Shown here piece after piece: positions 30,674 to 41,000 of a stretch of DNA of 64,000 nucleotides. A program made the position numbers and the translations under genes. Under the pieces are notes generated by a model that saw only the letters and a program-made list of their open reading frames with translations, did not search any database and was not told the DNA's origin. How positions within the stretch are numbered: the first letter of the stretch is position 1; each line of letters opens with the position of its first letter. This DNA comes from RGIG8748 sp045646525 (GTDB taxonomy: Bacteria; Bacillota; Clostridia; UMGS1810): positions 1 through 64,000 of the forward strand of contig JAZRKX010000038.1 of assembly GCA_045646525.1 (NCBI GenBank). Direction: 5' to 3'.

Positions 30674-31087
30674 ATGAACATTGCACTTATTGCTCATGAC
30701 AAGAAAAAAGAACTTATGGTACAGTTTTGCATTGCCTATAAGGGTATTTTTGCCAAACATCATTTGGTTGCCACAGGAACTACAGGCGCATTTATAACCG
30801 ATGCCACAGGTCTTGAGGTTCATAAATTTCTTTCCGGCTCACAGGGTGGAGACCAGCAGATTGCAGCAAGGATTGCCTATAACGAAATAGACCTTGTACT
30901 GTTTTTCAGAGACCCGCTTACAGCAGAGAATTACGAGCCCGATGTACTCAATGTGCTTCGCCTTTGCGATATACACAACATCCCCGTAGCAACAAATGTT
31001 GCCACAGCGGAGGTGCTTGTATTAGGTCTCGACGGCGGTTATCTCGATTGGAGAGACATAGTAAATCCCAAACCCAAAAAGGACTAA
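30674..31087 (+). CDS. mgsA: Methylglyoxal synthase
   Basis: A 137-residue enzyme converting dihydroxyacetone phosphate to methylglyoxal plus phosphate, an overflow route when phosphate is short. Family blocks are present: IALIAHDKKKELMVQFC, ATGTTGAFITDATGLEVH, SGSQGGDQQIAARIA, LVLFFRDPLTAENYEPD and the ending IPVATNVATAEVLVLG. The catalytic Asp lies in GGDQQI. Only 1 bp separates it from the MinD-like gene; purE follows 27 bp later, so the pur genes may be reached by transcription from here. Confidence 0.96.
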   Translation: MNIALIAHDKKKELMVQFCIAYKGIFAKHHLVATGTTGAFITDATGLEVHKFLSGSQGGDQQIAARIAYNEIDLVLFFRDPLTAENYEPDVLNVLRLCDIHNIPVATNVATAEVLVLGLDGGYLDWRDIVNPKPKKD

Positions 31088-31114
31088 TACATTTTACTTA
31101 CGGAGGTGCTTTCT

Positions 31115-31609
31115 TTGAAAAAGGTAGCAGTTATAATGGGCAGCGACAGTGATTTGCCCATAGTTGAAAAAGCAATAGACACTCTTAAAGAGTTTGAAAT
31201 ACCGTTTGAGGTGCATGTGTATTCTGCACATCGCACTCCTTCGGAAACCAAGGATTTTGTATCCTCTGCCGAGGAGAACGGCTTTGGTGTTATTATAGCG
31301 GCAGCAGGTATGGCGGCACACCTTGCAGGTGCGGTTGCGGCAAATACTGTTTTGCCTGTTATAGGCATACCTGTAAGCGCCAAGAAGCTCGACGGACTCG
31401 ACGCGCTTCTTTCTACCGTACAGATGCCCTCGGGAATTCCTGTGGCAACTGTAGCAATAGACGGTGCAAAAAATGCAGCTATTCTTGCAGCACAGATAAT
31501 AGCTCTGTCCGACAAAACCCTTTCCGATAAGCTCAAGGCGGACAGACAGAAAGCTTCCCTTAATGTTTTGGAAAAAAACAAGAAGATAGAGGGGCTTTAC
31601 AACGCATAA
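31115..31609 (+). CDS. purE: N5-carboxyaminoimidazole ribonucleotide mutase
   Basis: A 164-residue class I PurE that moves the carboxyl group of N5-CAIR to C4 (CAIR). Signature VAVIMGSDSDLPIVEKA, YSAHRTPSETKDF (catalytic His in SAHR) and AAGMAAHLAGAVAANT. The start is TTG 31115, with GGAGGTG 7 nt upstream; a GTG at 31106 overlaps that site. No purK is seen in the window. A hairpin between purE and purF may attenuate the run. Confidence 0.95.
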   Translation: MKKVAVIMGSDSDLPIVEKAIDTLKEFEIPFEVHVYSAHRTPSETKDFVSSAEENGFGVIIAAAGMAAHLAGAVAANTVLPVIGIPVSAKKLDGLDALLSTVQMPSGIPVATVAIDGAKNAAILAAQIIALSDKTLSDKLKADRQKASLNVLEKNKKIEGLYNA

Positions 31610-31616
31610 TTATTGC

Positions 31617-31643
31617 AATAAGCGGAATATGGTTCCGCTTATT
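31617..31643 (+). terminator. Terminator/attenuator between purE and purF
   Basis: AATAAGCGGAA / TTCCGCTTATT, perfect 11-bp stem with a 5-nt loop, followed by TGTATTTTTATTT. It lies inside the purine run, so it may tune purF-purL relative to purE or mark a new transcript start behind it. Confidence 0.75.
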
Positions 31644-31703
31644 TGTATTTTTATTTAGTATATTCTTTGGCGGAAAATATGCCACATTATGAAAGGAACG
31701 GCG

Positions 31704-33146
31704 ATGTTTATGACAAAAATTCATGAAGAATGTGGAGTTTTTGGTATTATAAGTCCACAAAAGAGCCATGTTGCAGCAAGCACCTATTACGGACTTTTTG
31801 CACTTCAGCACAGAGGACAGGAAAGCTGTGGAATAGTGGTAAATGACGACGGTGTTTTTAAATATCACAGAGACGAGGGCATAGTAAACGACGTCTTTAC
31901 CCATGAGGTTATGGACAAGCTCGGCATGGGCAATATGGCACTCGGTCATGTTCGTTACGGCACCTCGGACACAAAGGGAAGAGCAAATGCCCAGCCTATG
32001 GTTGTAAACCATATAAAAGGTCACACAGCACTTGCCTTTAACGGCAGTATTATAAACTACGATGAGCTCCGCAAGGAACTGGAGCTTAGCGGTGCTATAT
32101 TCCATACAAACAGCGACATAGAGGTTATAGCTTACGAAGTTATAAAGCATCGCCTTACAGAGTCCTCGCTTGAAAAGGCTCTCGAAAAAGCAATGGACAA
32201 AATAAAGGGTGCATATTCCATTGTTATGATGTCTCCCACAAAGCTTATTGCCGCAAGGGATAAGCACGGATTCAGACCGCTTTGCTTCGGACAGACCGCT
32301 GACGGCTCTTATGTTGTAGCTTCGGAAAGCTGTGCTCTGGATTCCGTAAGTGCTGCTCTTATACGCGAGCTTGAGCCCGGCGAAATCGTTGTCTTTGACA
32401 AAGATGGTGTAAGAGAAAACAAAACACATTGCAACAAATGCGACAAAGCACTTTGTATATTTGAATACATCTACTTTGCAAGACCCGATTCCGTTATAGA
32501 GGGCAAGAGCGTTCATAAGGCAAAATTAAACGCAGGTAAATATCTTGCCAAGGAACATCCTGTAGAGGCGGATGTTGTAATAGGTGTTCCCGATTCGGGA
32601 CTCGATGCCGCCATGGGCTACGCCAGAGAATCGGGCATACCGTACGGCATAGGCTTTGTCAAGAATAAATATATAGGCAGAACATTCATTGTTCCGGGAC
32701 AGGATGTCCGTGAAGACAAGGTTAAAATAAAGTTAAATGTAATAGCAGATACCGTAAAGGATAAAAGGGTTGTGCTTGTAGATGACTCTATAGTAAGAGG
32801 AACAACAAGCGCCATAATAGTAAGACTTCTTCGTGAGGCAGGCGCAAAGGAAGTTCACCTGCGTTCATCTGCACCTGCATTTATGAATCCCTGTTACTAC
32901 GGTACGGATATCGCATCAAGAGATGTTCTTATAGCATGCAATTACACTCATAGCGAAATGGAAAAGATAATCGGTGTAGATTCTCTTGGATTCCTTAGTG
33001 TAGACAGTCTTTGCAAGCTCATAGATGTTCCCGATAAATGCGGATACTGCGATGCTTGCTTTACAAACAATTATCCCACAGAAGTTCCGCCCGAGAGGGA
33101 AGAGCGTAAATATAACAAAAAACTTTCAGAGAAAGAGGTTGAATAA
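31704..33146 (+). CDS. purF: Amidophosphoribosyltransferase
   Basis: A 480-residue enzyme making phosphoribosylamine from PRPP and glutamine, the first committed step of purine synthesis. ATG 31704 is preferred (AAAGGA 6 nt before it); it places the catalytic Cys at residue 10 (KIHEECGVFGI) after a short propeptide, as in Bacillus-type PurF. The glutaminase domain holds HVRYGTSDTKG and FNGSIINYDELR. The PRPP motif is VVLVDDSIVRGTTS. Cys residues in HCNKCDKALCIFEYIYFARP and CGYCDACFTNNY match the [4Fe-4S] ligands of the Bacillus enzyme. Confidence 0.96.
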   Translation: MFMTKIHEECGVFGIISPQKSHVAASTYYGLFALQHRGQESCGIVVNDDGVFKYHRDEGIVNDVFTHEVMDKLGMGNMALGHVRYGTSDTKGRANAQPMVVNHIKGHTALAFNGSIINYDELRKELELSGAIFHTNSDIEVIAYEVIKHRLTESSLEKALEKAMDKIKGAYSIVMMSPTKLIAARDKHGFRPLCFGQTADGSYVVASESCALDSVSAALIRELEPGEIVVFDKDGVRENKTHCNKCDKALCIFEYIYFARPDSVIEGKSVHKAKLNAGKYLAKEHPVEADVVIGVPDSGLDAAMGYARESGIPYGIGFVKNKYIGRTFIVPGQDVREDKVKIKLNVIADTVKDKRVVLVDDSIVRGTTSAIIVRLLREAGAKEVHLRSSAPAFMNPCYYGTDIASRDVLIACNYTHSEMEKIIGVDSLGFLSVDSLCKLIDVPDKCGYCDACFTNNYPTEVPPEREERKYNKKLSEKEVE

Positions 33147-33147
33147 A

Positions 33148-34185
33148 TTGAAAAGTTACAGTGACAGTTACAAAGCAGCCGGAGTTGATATCACAGCAGG
33201 ATATCGCGCGGTAGAACTTATGAAAAAGCATATCGCTACAACCATGACCAAGGGCTCTATGTCCGATATAGGCGGTTTCGGCGGTCTTTTCGAGCTTGAT
33301 ATGACAGGTATCACAAAGCCTGTTCTTGTAAGCGGTACAGACGGCGTAGGCACAAAACTCAAGCTCGCCTTTATAATGGATAAGCACGATACAGTAGGTA
33401 TAGACTGTGTGGCAATGTGTGTAAACGATATCATATGTTGCGGAGCAAAGCCACTTTTCTTCCTCGATTATATCGCTTGCGGAAAGAATGTTCCCGAAAG
33501 AATTGCCGATATAGTTAAGGGTATTGCCGATGGCTGTGTGCAGTCTGGTGCGGCTCTTATAGGCGGTGAGACGGCAGAAATGCCCGGTTTCTATCCCGAG
33601 GATGAATACGACCTTGCAGGCTTCTCTGTAGGTATTGTAGATAAAGACAAGGTACTCGACAACAAGACCATAAAGGAAGGCGATGTTATAATAGCGCTTC
33701 CCTCAAGCGGTGTACATTCCAACGGATTCTCGCTTGTTCGTAAGGTGTTCGATGTAGAGAATGCCGATATCAAGACCCCCGTGGCAGAGCTTGGCGGAAA
33801 GTCTGTTGGCGAAACTCTTCTTACACCCACAAAGATATATGTTAAACCCATGTGTGCGCTTTTTGAAGAAGTTACCGTTAAGGCGGTATCCCACATCACA
33901 GGCGGCGGTTTCTACGAGAATATTCCCAGAAGTATCCCCGAGGGCTTTACTGCCAAGATAAATAAGAGTGCGGTTAAGATTCTCCCCATATTCGACCTTA
34001 TCATGAAAAAGGGAGGTATTCCCGAGAGAGATATGTTCAATACCTTCAACATGGGCGTAGGCATGAGCATAGTAGTAGATAAAAACGATGCCGAAAAGGC
34101 ACTTTCCGTTCTCAAGGCAAACGGTGAGGATGCATACATAATCGGAGAAATCGTAGAGGGTGAGGAGAGCGTAGTATTATGCTAA
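33148..34185 (+). CDS. purM: Phosphoribosylformylglycinamidine cyclo-ligase (AIR synthetase)
   Basis: A 345-residue enzyme closing FGAM to AIR with ATP. The start is TTG 33148 (MKSYSDSYKAAGVD), two bases after the purF stop, with AGAGGTTG upstream; the long open frame into purF is an artefact. Conserved blocks: IGGFGGLFELD, VSGTDGVGTKLKLA, HDTVGIDCVAMCVNDI, LIGGETAEMPGFY, LPSSGVHSNGFSLVR and HITGGGFYENIPR. The last codons overlap purN (ATGCTAA). Confidence 0.96.
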   Translation: MKSYSDSYKAAGVDITAGYRAVELMKKHIATTMTKGSMSDIGGFGGLFELDMTGITKPVLVSGTDGVGTKLKLAFIMDKHDTVGIDCVAMCVNDIICCGAKPLFFLDYIACGKNVPERIADIVKGIADGCVQSGAALIGGETAEMPGFYPEDEYDLAGFSVGIVDKDKVLDNKTIKEGDVIIALPSSGVHSNGFSLVRKVFDVENADIKTPVAELGGKSVGETLLTPTKIYVKPMCALFEEVTVKAVSHITGGGFYENIPRSIPEGFTAKINKSAVKILPIFDLIMKKGGIPERDMFNTFNMGVGMSIVVDKNDAEKALSVLKANGEDAYIIGEIVEGEESVVLC

Positions 34186-34787
34186 AGGCTAAGGTTTGTG
34201 TCCTTGTGTCCGGAGGCGGTACCAATCTCCAGGCAATAATAGATGCGGCTGGCTCCGGCATAATATCCTCTGCGGAAATTTCGGCGGTAATAGCCTCAAA
34301 CCCGAGCGCCTATGCTCTGGAAAGGGCAAAGATGAGCGGTATCCCCGCAGAAGTAGTTTATAAGAAAGAAATGCCCTCGCAGGAGGCATTTGAACAAAAG
34401 CTTATAGAGACCATAGAACACTACGGGGCTGACATAATAGTTCTTGCAGGCTTTATGTGCATACTTTCGGAGAATTTCACCAAGAGATATCCCGAAAGAA
34501 TAATAAATGTACACCCCTCGCTCATACCTTCTTTTTGCGGCAAGGGCTTCTACGGTCTTAAGGTGCACGAAGCGGCGCTCCAATATGGTGTTAAGGTAAC
34601 AGGTGCTACAGTTCACTTTGTAAACGAAATTCCCGACGGCGGCAGAATAATAATGCAAAAAGCTGTTGCCATAGAGGATGGAGACACTCCCGAAATACTT
34701 CAGAGGAGAGTAATGGAAGAGGCAGAGTGGATTATACTCCCCGAATCTGTGGAAAAAGTGGCAAAAGAAATTATTGATAGGAGATAA
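34179..34787 (+). CDS. purN: Phosphoribosylglycinamide formyltransferase
   Basis: A 202-residue folate-dependent GAR transformylase. Conserved blocks: CVLVSGGGTNLQAIIDA, ISAVIASNPSAYALERA, LAGFMCILSENF, INVHPSLIPSFCGKGFYG (catalytic His and the HPS loop), GATVHFVNEIPDGGRII. It uses 10-formyl-tetrahydrofolate to make FGAR. It overlaps purM by 7 bp and is followed 4 bp later by the PurO-like gene. Confidence 0.96.
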   Translation: MLKAKVCVLVSGGGTNLQAIIDAAGSGIISSAEISAVIASNPSAYALERAKMSGIPAEVVYKKEMPSQEAFEQKLIETIEHYGADIIVLAGFMCILSENFTKRYPERIINVHPSLIPSFCGKGFYGLKVHEAALQYGVKVTGATVHFVNEIPDGGRIIMQKAVAIEDGDTPEILQRRVMEEAEWIILPESVEKVAKEIIDRR

Positions 34788-34791
34788 AATC

Positions 34792-35514
34792 ATGAATGTA
34801 TACGAAACAAACAGTATCGGTTCACTTGTTAAGGACAATTCATATGTAGGCAGAGGCATTGTTATCGGCAAAAGTGCCGATGGCGAAAATGCGGTTTTTG
34901 CTTATTTCATCATGGGCAGAAGTGAAAACAGCCGCAACAGAATATTTAAAATAGAGGGTGAGGACGTTACCATATATCCTTTCGATGCTTCCAAGGTAGA
35001 AGACCCCTCGCTTATTATCTACTCTCCCGTTCGTAAGATAGGAGACAGTATCATAGTAACAAACGGTGACCAGACCGATACGGTATACGATTTTATAAAG
35101 GACGGCAAAACTTTCGAGGAGGCTCTGGAAACCAGAGAATTTGAACCCGACTCTCCCAACTGGACACCCAGAATAAGCGGTATATTAAACTTTTCAAAAA
35201 GCGATTTTTCGTACAAGATGAGTATATTAAAAAGTGCCGACGCCAAGGGCAGCGAGTGCAACAGATACACATTCTCCTATAAGGCACTTAAGGGACTTGG
35301 ACATTTTATCCATACATACAACTGCGACGGAAATCCCATACCCACCTTTACAGGCGAGCCTGAAAGGGTAGAGATACCAAACGATATCGATGCATTTACA
35401 AACGATATATGGCAGAACTTAAATGAAGATAACAAAATATCTCTTTATGTAAGATATGTAAACCTTAAGGACGGCAAGACCGATTACAGAATGATAAACA
35501 AAAATCAAAAGTGA
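34792..35514 (+). CDS. purO: PurO-like IMP cyclohydrolase
   Basis: A 240-residue member of the archaeal-type IMP cyclohydrolase family (PurO), unrelated to the IMPCH domain of PurH. Recognisable blocks are SYVGRGIVIGKSADG, FIMGRSENSRNRIFKIEG, PSLIIYSPVRKIGDSIIVTN followed by GDQTD, and the late FSYKALKGLGHFIHTYNCDG. It should close FAICAR to IMP, the last step of the pathway. ATG 34792 is chosen: AGGAGAT is 7 nt upstream. It sits directly before a stand-alone AICAR transformylase that lacks the IMPCH domain, so the two replace bifunctional PurH. Unusual for bacteria generally; family assignment is strong, activity inferred. Confidence 0.88.
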   Translation: MNVYETNSIGSLVKDNSYVGRGIVIGKSADGENAVFAYFIMGRSENSRNRIFKIEGEDVTIYPFDASKVEDPSLIIYSPVRKIGDSIIVTNGDQTDTVYDFIKDGKTFEEALETREFEPDSPNWTPRISGILNFSKSDFSYKMSILKSADAKGSECNRYTFSYKALKGLGHFIHTYNCDGNPIPTFTGEPERVEIPNDIDAFTNDIWQNLNEDNKISLYVRYVNLKDGKTDYRMINKNQK

Positions 35515-35526
35515 GGAGCAGACCCC

Positions 35527-36711
35527 ATGAAGGAATTTGAGTTAAAATACGGATGCAATCCAAATCAGAAACCGTCTAAGATTTTTATGTCAAATAGCGA
35601 AGACCTTCCTATCGAAATATTAAACGGAAGACCGGGTTATATCAATTTCCTCGATGCTTTCAACAGCTGGCAGCTTGTTAAGGAAATTAAGGAAGCACTC
35701 GGTATGTGTGCGGCTACATCCTTTAAGCATGTAAGTCCCACATCTGCGGCAGTTGGAATCAAGATGGACGAGAAGTTAAAGAAAGCATGCTTTGTAGATG
35801 ATATGCCCGGAATTGACGAGTCCCCCCTTGCTACCGCATATGCAAGAGCAAGAGGAACAGACAGAATGTCCTCATTCGGCGATTGGATTGCACTTTCCGA
35901 CAAGTGCGATGTAATGACAGCAAAACTCATTGCCCGTGAGGTTTCCGATGGTGTTATAGCACCCGATTATGAGCCTGAGGCACTTGAGATACTTAAAAAT
36001 AAGAAAAAGGGCGCTTACAATGTTGTTAAGATAGACCCAAGTTATGTTCCCGAGGAGATAGAGCACAAGGATGTGTTCGGCATCACCTTCCAGCAGGGAA
36101 GAAACAACTACAAGATAGATGAAACCATCCTTACAAATCTTGTTACAGACAATAAAGAGTTCCCCGACGATGCAAAAAGAGACCTTATAATAGCCCTTAT
36201 CACCTTAAAGTATACCCAGTCCAACTCTGTATGCTATGCAAAGGACGGTCAGGCAATAGGTGTAGGCGCAGGTCAGCAGTCCAGAATTCATTGTACAAGA
36301 CTTGCAGGAAGCAAAGCGGACAACTGGCATCTCCGCCAGAGCGATAAGGTGCTTAATCTTCCTTTCCTTGATACTGTTAAAAGACCCGACAGAGATAACG
36401 CAATAGATGTGTACATATCCGACGAAAGCGAAGATTTGCTTAAAGACGGCGAGTGGCAGAAGCTCTTTAAGACAAAACCCGAAGAGTTTACCAGAGAAGA
36501 AAAGAGAGCATATCTTGATACAATAAAGGGCGTAGCATTAGGCTCCGATGCATTCTTCCCGTTTGGCGACAATATCATAAGAGCGGCAAAAAGCGGTGTA
36601 AGCTATGTTGCACAGCCGGGCGGCTCCATTCGCGATGATAATGTTATAGAGGAATGTAACAAGAGAGGCATAGCAATGGCTATGACAGGAATGAGACTTT
36701 TCCATCACTAA
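35527..36711 (+). CDS. purH: Stand-alone AICAR transformylase (PurH C-terminal domain only)
   Basis: A 394-residue protein equal to the AICAR formyltransferase half of PurH, without the ~200-residue MGS-like IMP cyclohydrolase half. It starts MKEFELKYGCNPNQKP (the RYGxNPHQ-type opening) and has SFKHVSPTSAAVG with the Lys-His pair, ARGTDRMSSFGDW, LKYTQSNSVCYAKDGQAIG, GAGQQSRIHCTRLAG, GSDAFFPFGDNI and the C-terminal MTGMRLFHH. It transfers a formyl group from 10-formyl-THF to AICAR, giving FAICAR. The PurO-like gene 12 bp upstream supplies the ring closure. GAGGAGCAGACCCC precedes the ATG. Confidence 0.93.
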   Translation: MKEFELKYGCNPNQKPSKIFMSNSEDLPIEILNGRPGYINFLDAFNSWQLVKEIKEALGMCAATSFKHVSPTSAAVGIKMDEKLKKACFVDDMPGIDESPLATAYARARGTDRMSSFGDWIALSDKCDVMTAKLIAREVSDGVIAPDYEPEALEILKNKKKGAYNVVKIDPSYVPEEIEHKDVFGITFQQGRNNYKIDETILTNLVTDNKEFPDDAKRDLIIALITLKYTQSNSVCYAKDGQAIGVGAGQQSRIHCTRLAGSKADNWHLRQSDKVLNLPFLDTVKRPDRDNAIDVYISDESEDLLKDGEWQKLFKTKPEEFTREEKRAYLDTIKGVALGSDAFFPFGDNIIRAAKSGVSYVAQPGGSIRDDNVIEECNKRGIAMAMTGMRLFHH

Positions 36712-36742
36712 AATTCAAATTTTCAATAGTGCGAGGTAACAT

Positions 36743-38002
36743 ATGAATATTATGGTTGTAGGCGGTGGCGGAAGAGAGCACGCCATCATAAAGAAGATTA
36801 AAGAAAACCCCAAGGCAGAGACAATATATGCACTTCCAGGTAACGGCGGCATAGCCGCAGATGCCAAGTGTGTAGATATCGGCGCAAAGGATATAGATGC
36901 TATAGTTAAATTTGCTGTAGAGAACAATATCGATTTTGCGGTGGTAGCACCCGATGACCCGCTTGTATTAGGTGCAGTAGATGCATTAAATGCGGCAGGT
37001 ATAAAGTGCTTCGGTCCAAAGGCAAATGCTGCTATCATAGAGGGAAGCAAGGTATTTTCCAAAAACCTTATGAAAAAATACGGTATTCCTACCGCAGAAT
37101 ACGAAGTATTTTCCGATATGGAAAGTGCCCTTTCGTATCTTGATACAGCATCCATACCTGTTGTTGTAAAGGCAGACGGGCTTGCACTCGGCAAGGGTGT
37201 AATAATAGCAACTACCAGAGAAGAAGCCAAGGATGCGGTTAAATCCATGATGCTCGACAAGGTATTCGGAGAAAGCGGAAGTAATGTTGTAATAGAGGAA
37301 TTCTTAACAGGACCCGAGGTCTCTGTATTAAGCTTTACCGACGGTAAGACAATGGTTCCCATGGTTTCCTCCATGGACCATAAGAGAGCCAAGGACAACG
37401 ATGAGGGTTTAAACACAGGCGGTATGGGTACGATTGCCCCCAATCCCTATTATACCGATGAGGTTGCCAAAGAGTGTATGGAAAAGATATTTATTCCCAC
37501 AATGGAGGCAATGAACAGCGAGGGCAGAACCTTTGCAGGATGTCTCTACTTTGGACTCATGCTTACTCCCAAGGGACCCAAGGTTATAGAATACAACTGC
37601 CGTTTCGGCGACCCCGAGACACAGGTTGTGCTTCCTCTTCTTAAGAGCGACCTTCTCGATATTATGATGTCTGTTGCAGACGGCACGCTTTCGGATACGG
37701 ATGTAGTGTTTAAAGATGAGAGTGCCTGCTGCGTAGTTATGTCATCTGACGGTTATCCGGGTAAGTATGAAACGGGCTTCAAGATAGATATGCCCAAGGA
37801 TAAGAATATATATGTAGCAGGAGCCAAGATAAAGGACGGAACTCTTGTAACAGCAGGAGGCAGAGTTCTCGGTGTTACCGAAACGGCTCCCACACTTAAA
37901 GCGGCTATAGACAAAGCATACGAGACTGTAAAAATGGTAAGCTTTGATAACGCATACTACCGCAAAGACATAGGCAAAAGAGCATTGGAGGGTATTAAAT
38001 AA
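36743..38002 (+). CDS. purD: Phosphoribosylamine-glycine ligase
   Basis: A 419-residue ATP-grasp enzyme joining phosphoribosylamine to glycine. N-terminal MVVGGGGREHAIIKKI, linker VVAPDDPLVLGAVDAL, ATP-grasp blocks PVVVKADGLALGKGVIIAT, IEEFLTGPEVSVLSF, DNDEGLNTGGMGTIAPNPYY, and YNCRFGDPETQVVLPLL for metal/ATP binding. The C-terminal beta-barrel ends with DIGKRALEGIK. Length normal. purL begins at the base after its stop. Confidence 0.97.
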   Translation: MNIMVVGGGGREHAIIKKIKENPKAETIYALPGNGGIAADAKCVDIGAKDIDAIVKFAVENNIDFAVVAPDDPLVLGAVDALNAAGIKCFGPKANAAIIEGSKVFSKNLMKKYGIPTAEYEVFSDMESALSYLDTASIPVVVKADGLALGKGVIIATTREEAKDAVKSMMLDKVFGESGSNVVIEEFLTGPEVSVLSFTDGKTMVPMVSSMDHKRAKDNDEGLNTGGMGTIAPNPYYTDEVAKECMEKIFIPTMEAMNSEGRTFAGCLYFGLMLTPKGPKVIEYNCRFGDPETQVVLPLLKSDLLDIMMSVADGTLSDTDVVFKDESACCVVMSSDGYPGKYETGFKIDMPKDKNIYVAGAKIKDGTLVTAGGRVLGVTETAPTLKAAIDKAYETVKMVSFDNAYYRKDIGKRALEGIK

Positions 38003-41000
38003 ATGGTTTACAGAGTATATGTAGAAAAGAAAAAAGCTCTTGCTCACGAAGCTGCCTCATTAAAGGGCGATATCAAGAATTTCTTAAGCATAAGCGGTAT
38101 AGAAGATGTAAGAATTATAAACCGTTATGATGTGGAAAATATTACAAAAGAGCTTTTTGATTATTGTAAAAACACTGTTTTCTCCGAGCCTCAGCTCGAT
38201 GACGTGTATGACAGTATAGATGCACAGGACGGAGAAACTGTATTTGCTGTTGAGTTTCTTCCCGGTCAGTTCGACCAGAGAGCAAATTCCGCTTCGGAAT
38301 GTATTCAGCTTATATCTCAGGGTGAAAGACCCCTTGTTAAAACCGCAAAGGTATATGTATTAAAGGGAAGTTTTACAGATGATGAGATAGAAGAAATAAA
38401 AAAATATGTTATAAACCCCGTAGAATCAAGAGAAGCATCACTTAATGAATATGATACTCTTGTAATGAAGTACGAGGTGCCCTCCGAGGTTAAAATCCTC
38501 GATGGCTTTATGGATTTGGACAGAGACAGTCTCAAAGACTTTCTTAACGAAAACGGACTTGCAATGGATATAGATGACCTTGCATTCTGTCAGCAGTACT
38601 TTATTTCGGAAAAGCGTGACCCCACCATTACCGAAATCAAGATGATAGATACCTACTGGTCCGACCATTGCCGACACACAACATTTCTTACCACTATCGA
38701 TTCTGTTAAGATAGACGATGAGAATGTAAAGGCAGCATATGATGAGTACATCGCCGTAAGAGACACTTTAAAGAGAACAAAGCCCATAAACCTTATGGAT
38801 ATGGCTACTCTTGCGGTTAAGCATCTTCGTGCAAACGGCAAGCTTGATAAACTTGACGAATCCGAGGAAATAAACGCATGTACCGTTAAGATAGATGTGG
38901 AAATGGACGGCAAAAAGGAAAAGTGGCTTCTTCTCTTTAAGAACGAAACCCACAACCATCCCACAGAAATCGAGCCTTTCGGCGGTGCGGCTACCTGTAT
39001 AGGCGGTGCAATCCGGGACCCGCTTTCGGGCCGTTCATATGTATATGCCGCTATGCGTGTAACAGGTGCGGCAGACCCCACAAAGCCCGTATCGGAGACT
39101 ATGGAGGGCAAGCTTCCTCAGCGTAAGATAGTTACAACTGCGGCAAACGGTTATTCTTCTTACGGTAATCAGATAGGTCTTGCTACAGGCATGGTAGATG
39201 AGATATATCACGATGGCTATGTGGCAAAAAGAATGGAAATCGGTGCGGTTATAGCTGCGGCACCCGCAGAAAATGTGCGCCGTGAAAGACCCGAAGCAGG
39301 AGATATTATAATCCTTCTCGGCGGAAAAACAGGCAGAGATGGTTGCGGCGGTGCTACAGGCTCTTCCAAATCTCACACATTGGAATCTCTCGAAAGCTGC
39401 GGTGCAGAAGTACAGAAAGGTAATGCTCCCGAAGAAAGAAAGCTTCAGAGACTTTTCAGAAATCCTGTAGCTTCCAAGCTTATAAAGCGCTGCAATGACT
39501 TTGGTGCAGGCGGTGTGTCTGTTGCCATAGGTGAGCTTGCAGACGGACTTGTGGTAGACCTTAATGCCGTACCCAAAAAGTACGAGGGTCTCGACGGTAC
39601 AGAGCTTGCAATATCCGAATCTCAGGAGAGAATGGCTGTTGTTGTAGAAGCCAAGGATGCCGATAAATTCATAGAGCTTGCCAAGGGCGAGAACTTAGAG
39701 GCTACCAAGGTGGCTGTAGTTCAGGAAACACCTTATTTTGTAATGAACTGGAACGGAAAGAAGATTGTAAACCTTTCCAGAGAATTCTTAAATTCCAACG
39801 GTGCACAGAAGCATATAGATGTAGAGGTAACAAAAGGCGAGGACTTTGCAAAGACTGTGGACGGCAATTTTGCCGATAATTTCAGACTTCTTGCAGGCGA
39901 CCTCAATGTTTGCTCAAAGAGGGGCTTAAGCGAGCGTTTTGACTCCACCATAGGCAAGGGTACTGTTCTTATGCCCTTTGGCGGTAAGCATCAGAAGACC
40001 CCCATACAGGCTATGGTAAACAAAATCTCCTCTGAGGACAAGCATACAGATGATTGCTCTGTAATGTCATGGGGATACAATCCCTTTATTACAGAAAAGA
40101 GTCCCTACCATGGTGCATACCTTGCAGTAGTGGAATCGGTATGTAAGCTTGTTGCAACGGGTGCTTCCTTTGAAGATGTGTATCTTACATTCCAGGAGTA
40201 TTTCGAAAAGCCAAAGACCGACCCGAAGAGATGGGGCAAGCCCATGGCGGCTATTCTCGGAGCTTTCAAGGCACAGATGGAGCTTGAAATTGGCTCAATC
40301 GGCGGTAAGGATTCCATGAGCGGTTCGTTTGAAAATATAGATGTACCGCCCACACTTGTGTCCTTTGCTGTTACATGCGACAAGATACCCAATATCGTGT
40401 CCAATGAATTCAAAAAAGCAGGCAATAAGCTCTATCTTATTAAACCCGAGTATAATAAGCTTCTTCCCGATACAGCATCTTTAAAGTCTGTATTTAATAA
40501 GGTTACTTCTCTTGCAAGAGAGGGCAAGGCACAATCCATATACACCATAACATATGGCGGTATTGCCGAGGCGGTACTTAAGATGGCTATGGGTAACGGA
40601 TTTGGTTTCGAGTTCTCCGAAGAGGTTTCGCTTAATGAAATATTTGCATACAACTATGGTGCATTTGTTGTGGAATCAGCAGAGGAAATCGACGGAGCAC
40701 TCTGTGTAGGTACTGTTACCGATAAGGTTTCATTTAAGTACGGCTCACAAGAGGTTTGTGCAAACGAAATAAACAAAATCTATGAGGATAAGCTCGAAAA
40801 GGTATATAAGTGCAATATAGCTTCCGATGAAAAGGAAGTGGAAGCATTTAACTACATGGCACAGGAGAGAAAGAGCCCCGCTATAAAGACTGCAAAGCCA
40901 AGAGTGCTTATACCCGTATTCCCCGGTACAAACTGTGAATATGATTCTGCAGGTGCTATGAATGATGCAGGTGCAGAGAGTGAGATATTTGTTATAAACA

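Noticed and set aside
31560..32516. 318-codon leftward open frame
   Set aside because: Antisense shadow of purF; composition is unlike protein (Cys/Tyr-rich) and the sense gene is certain.
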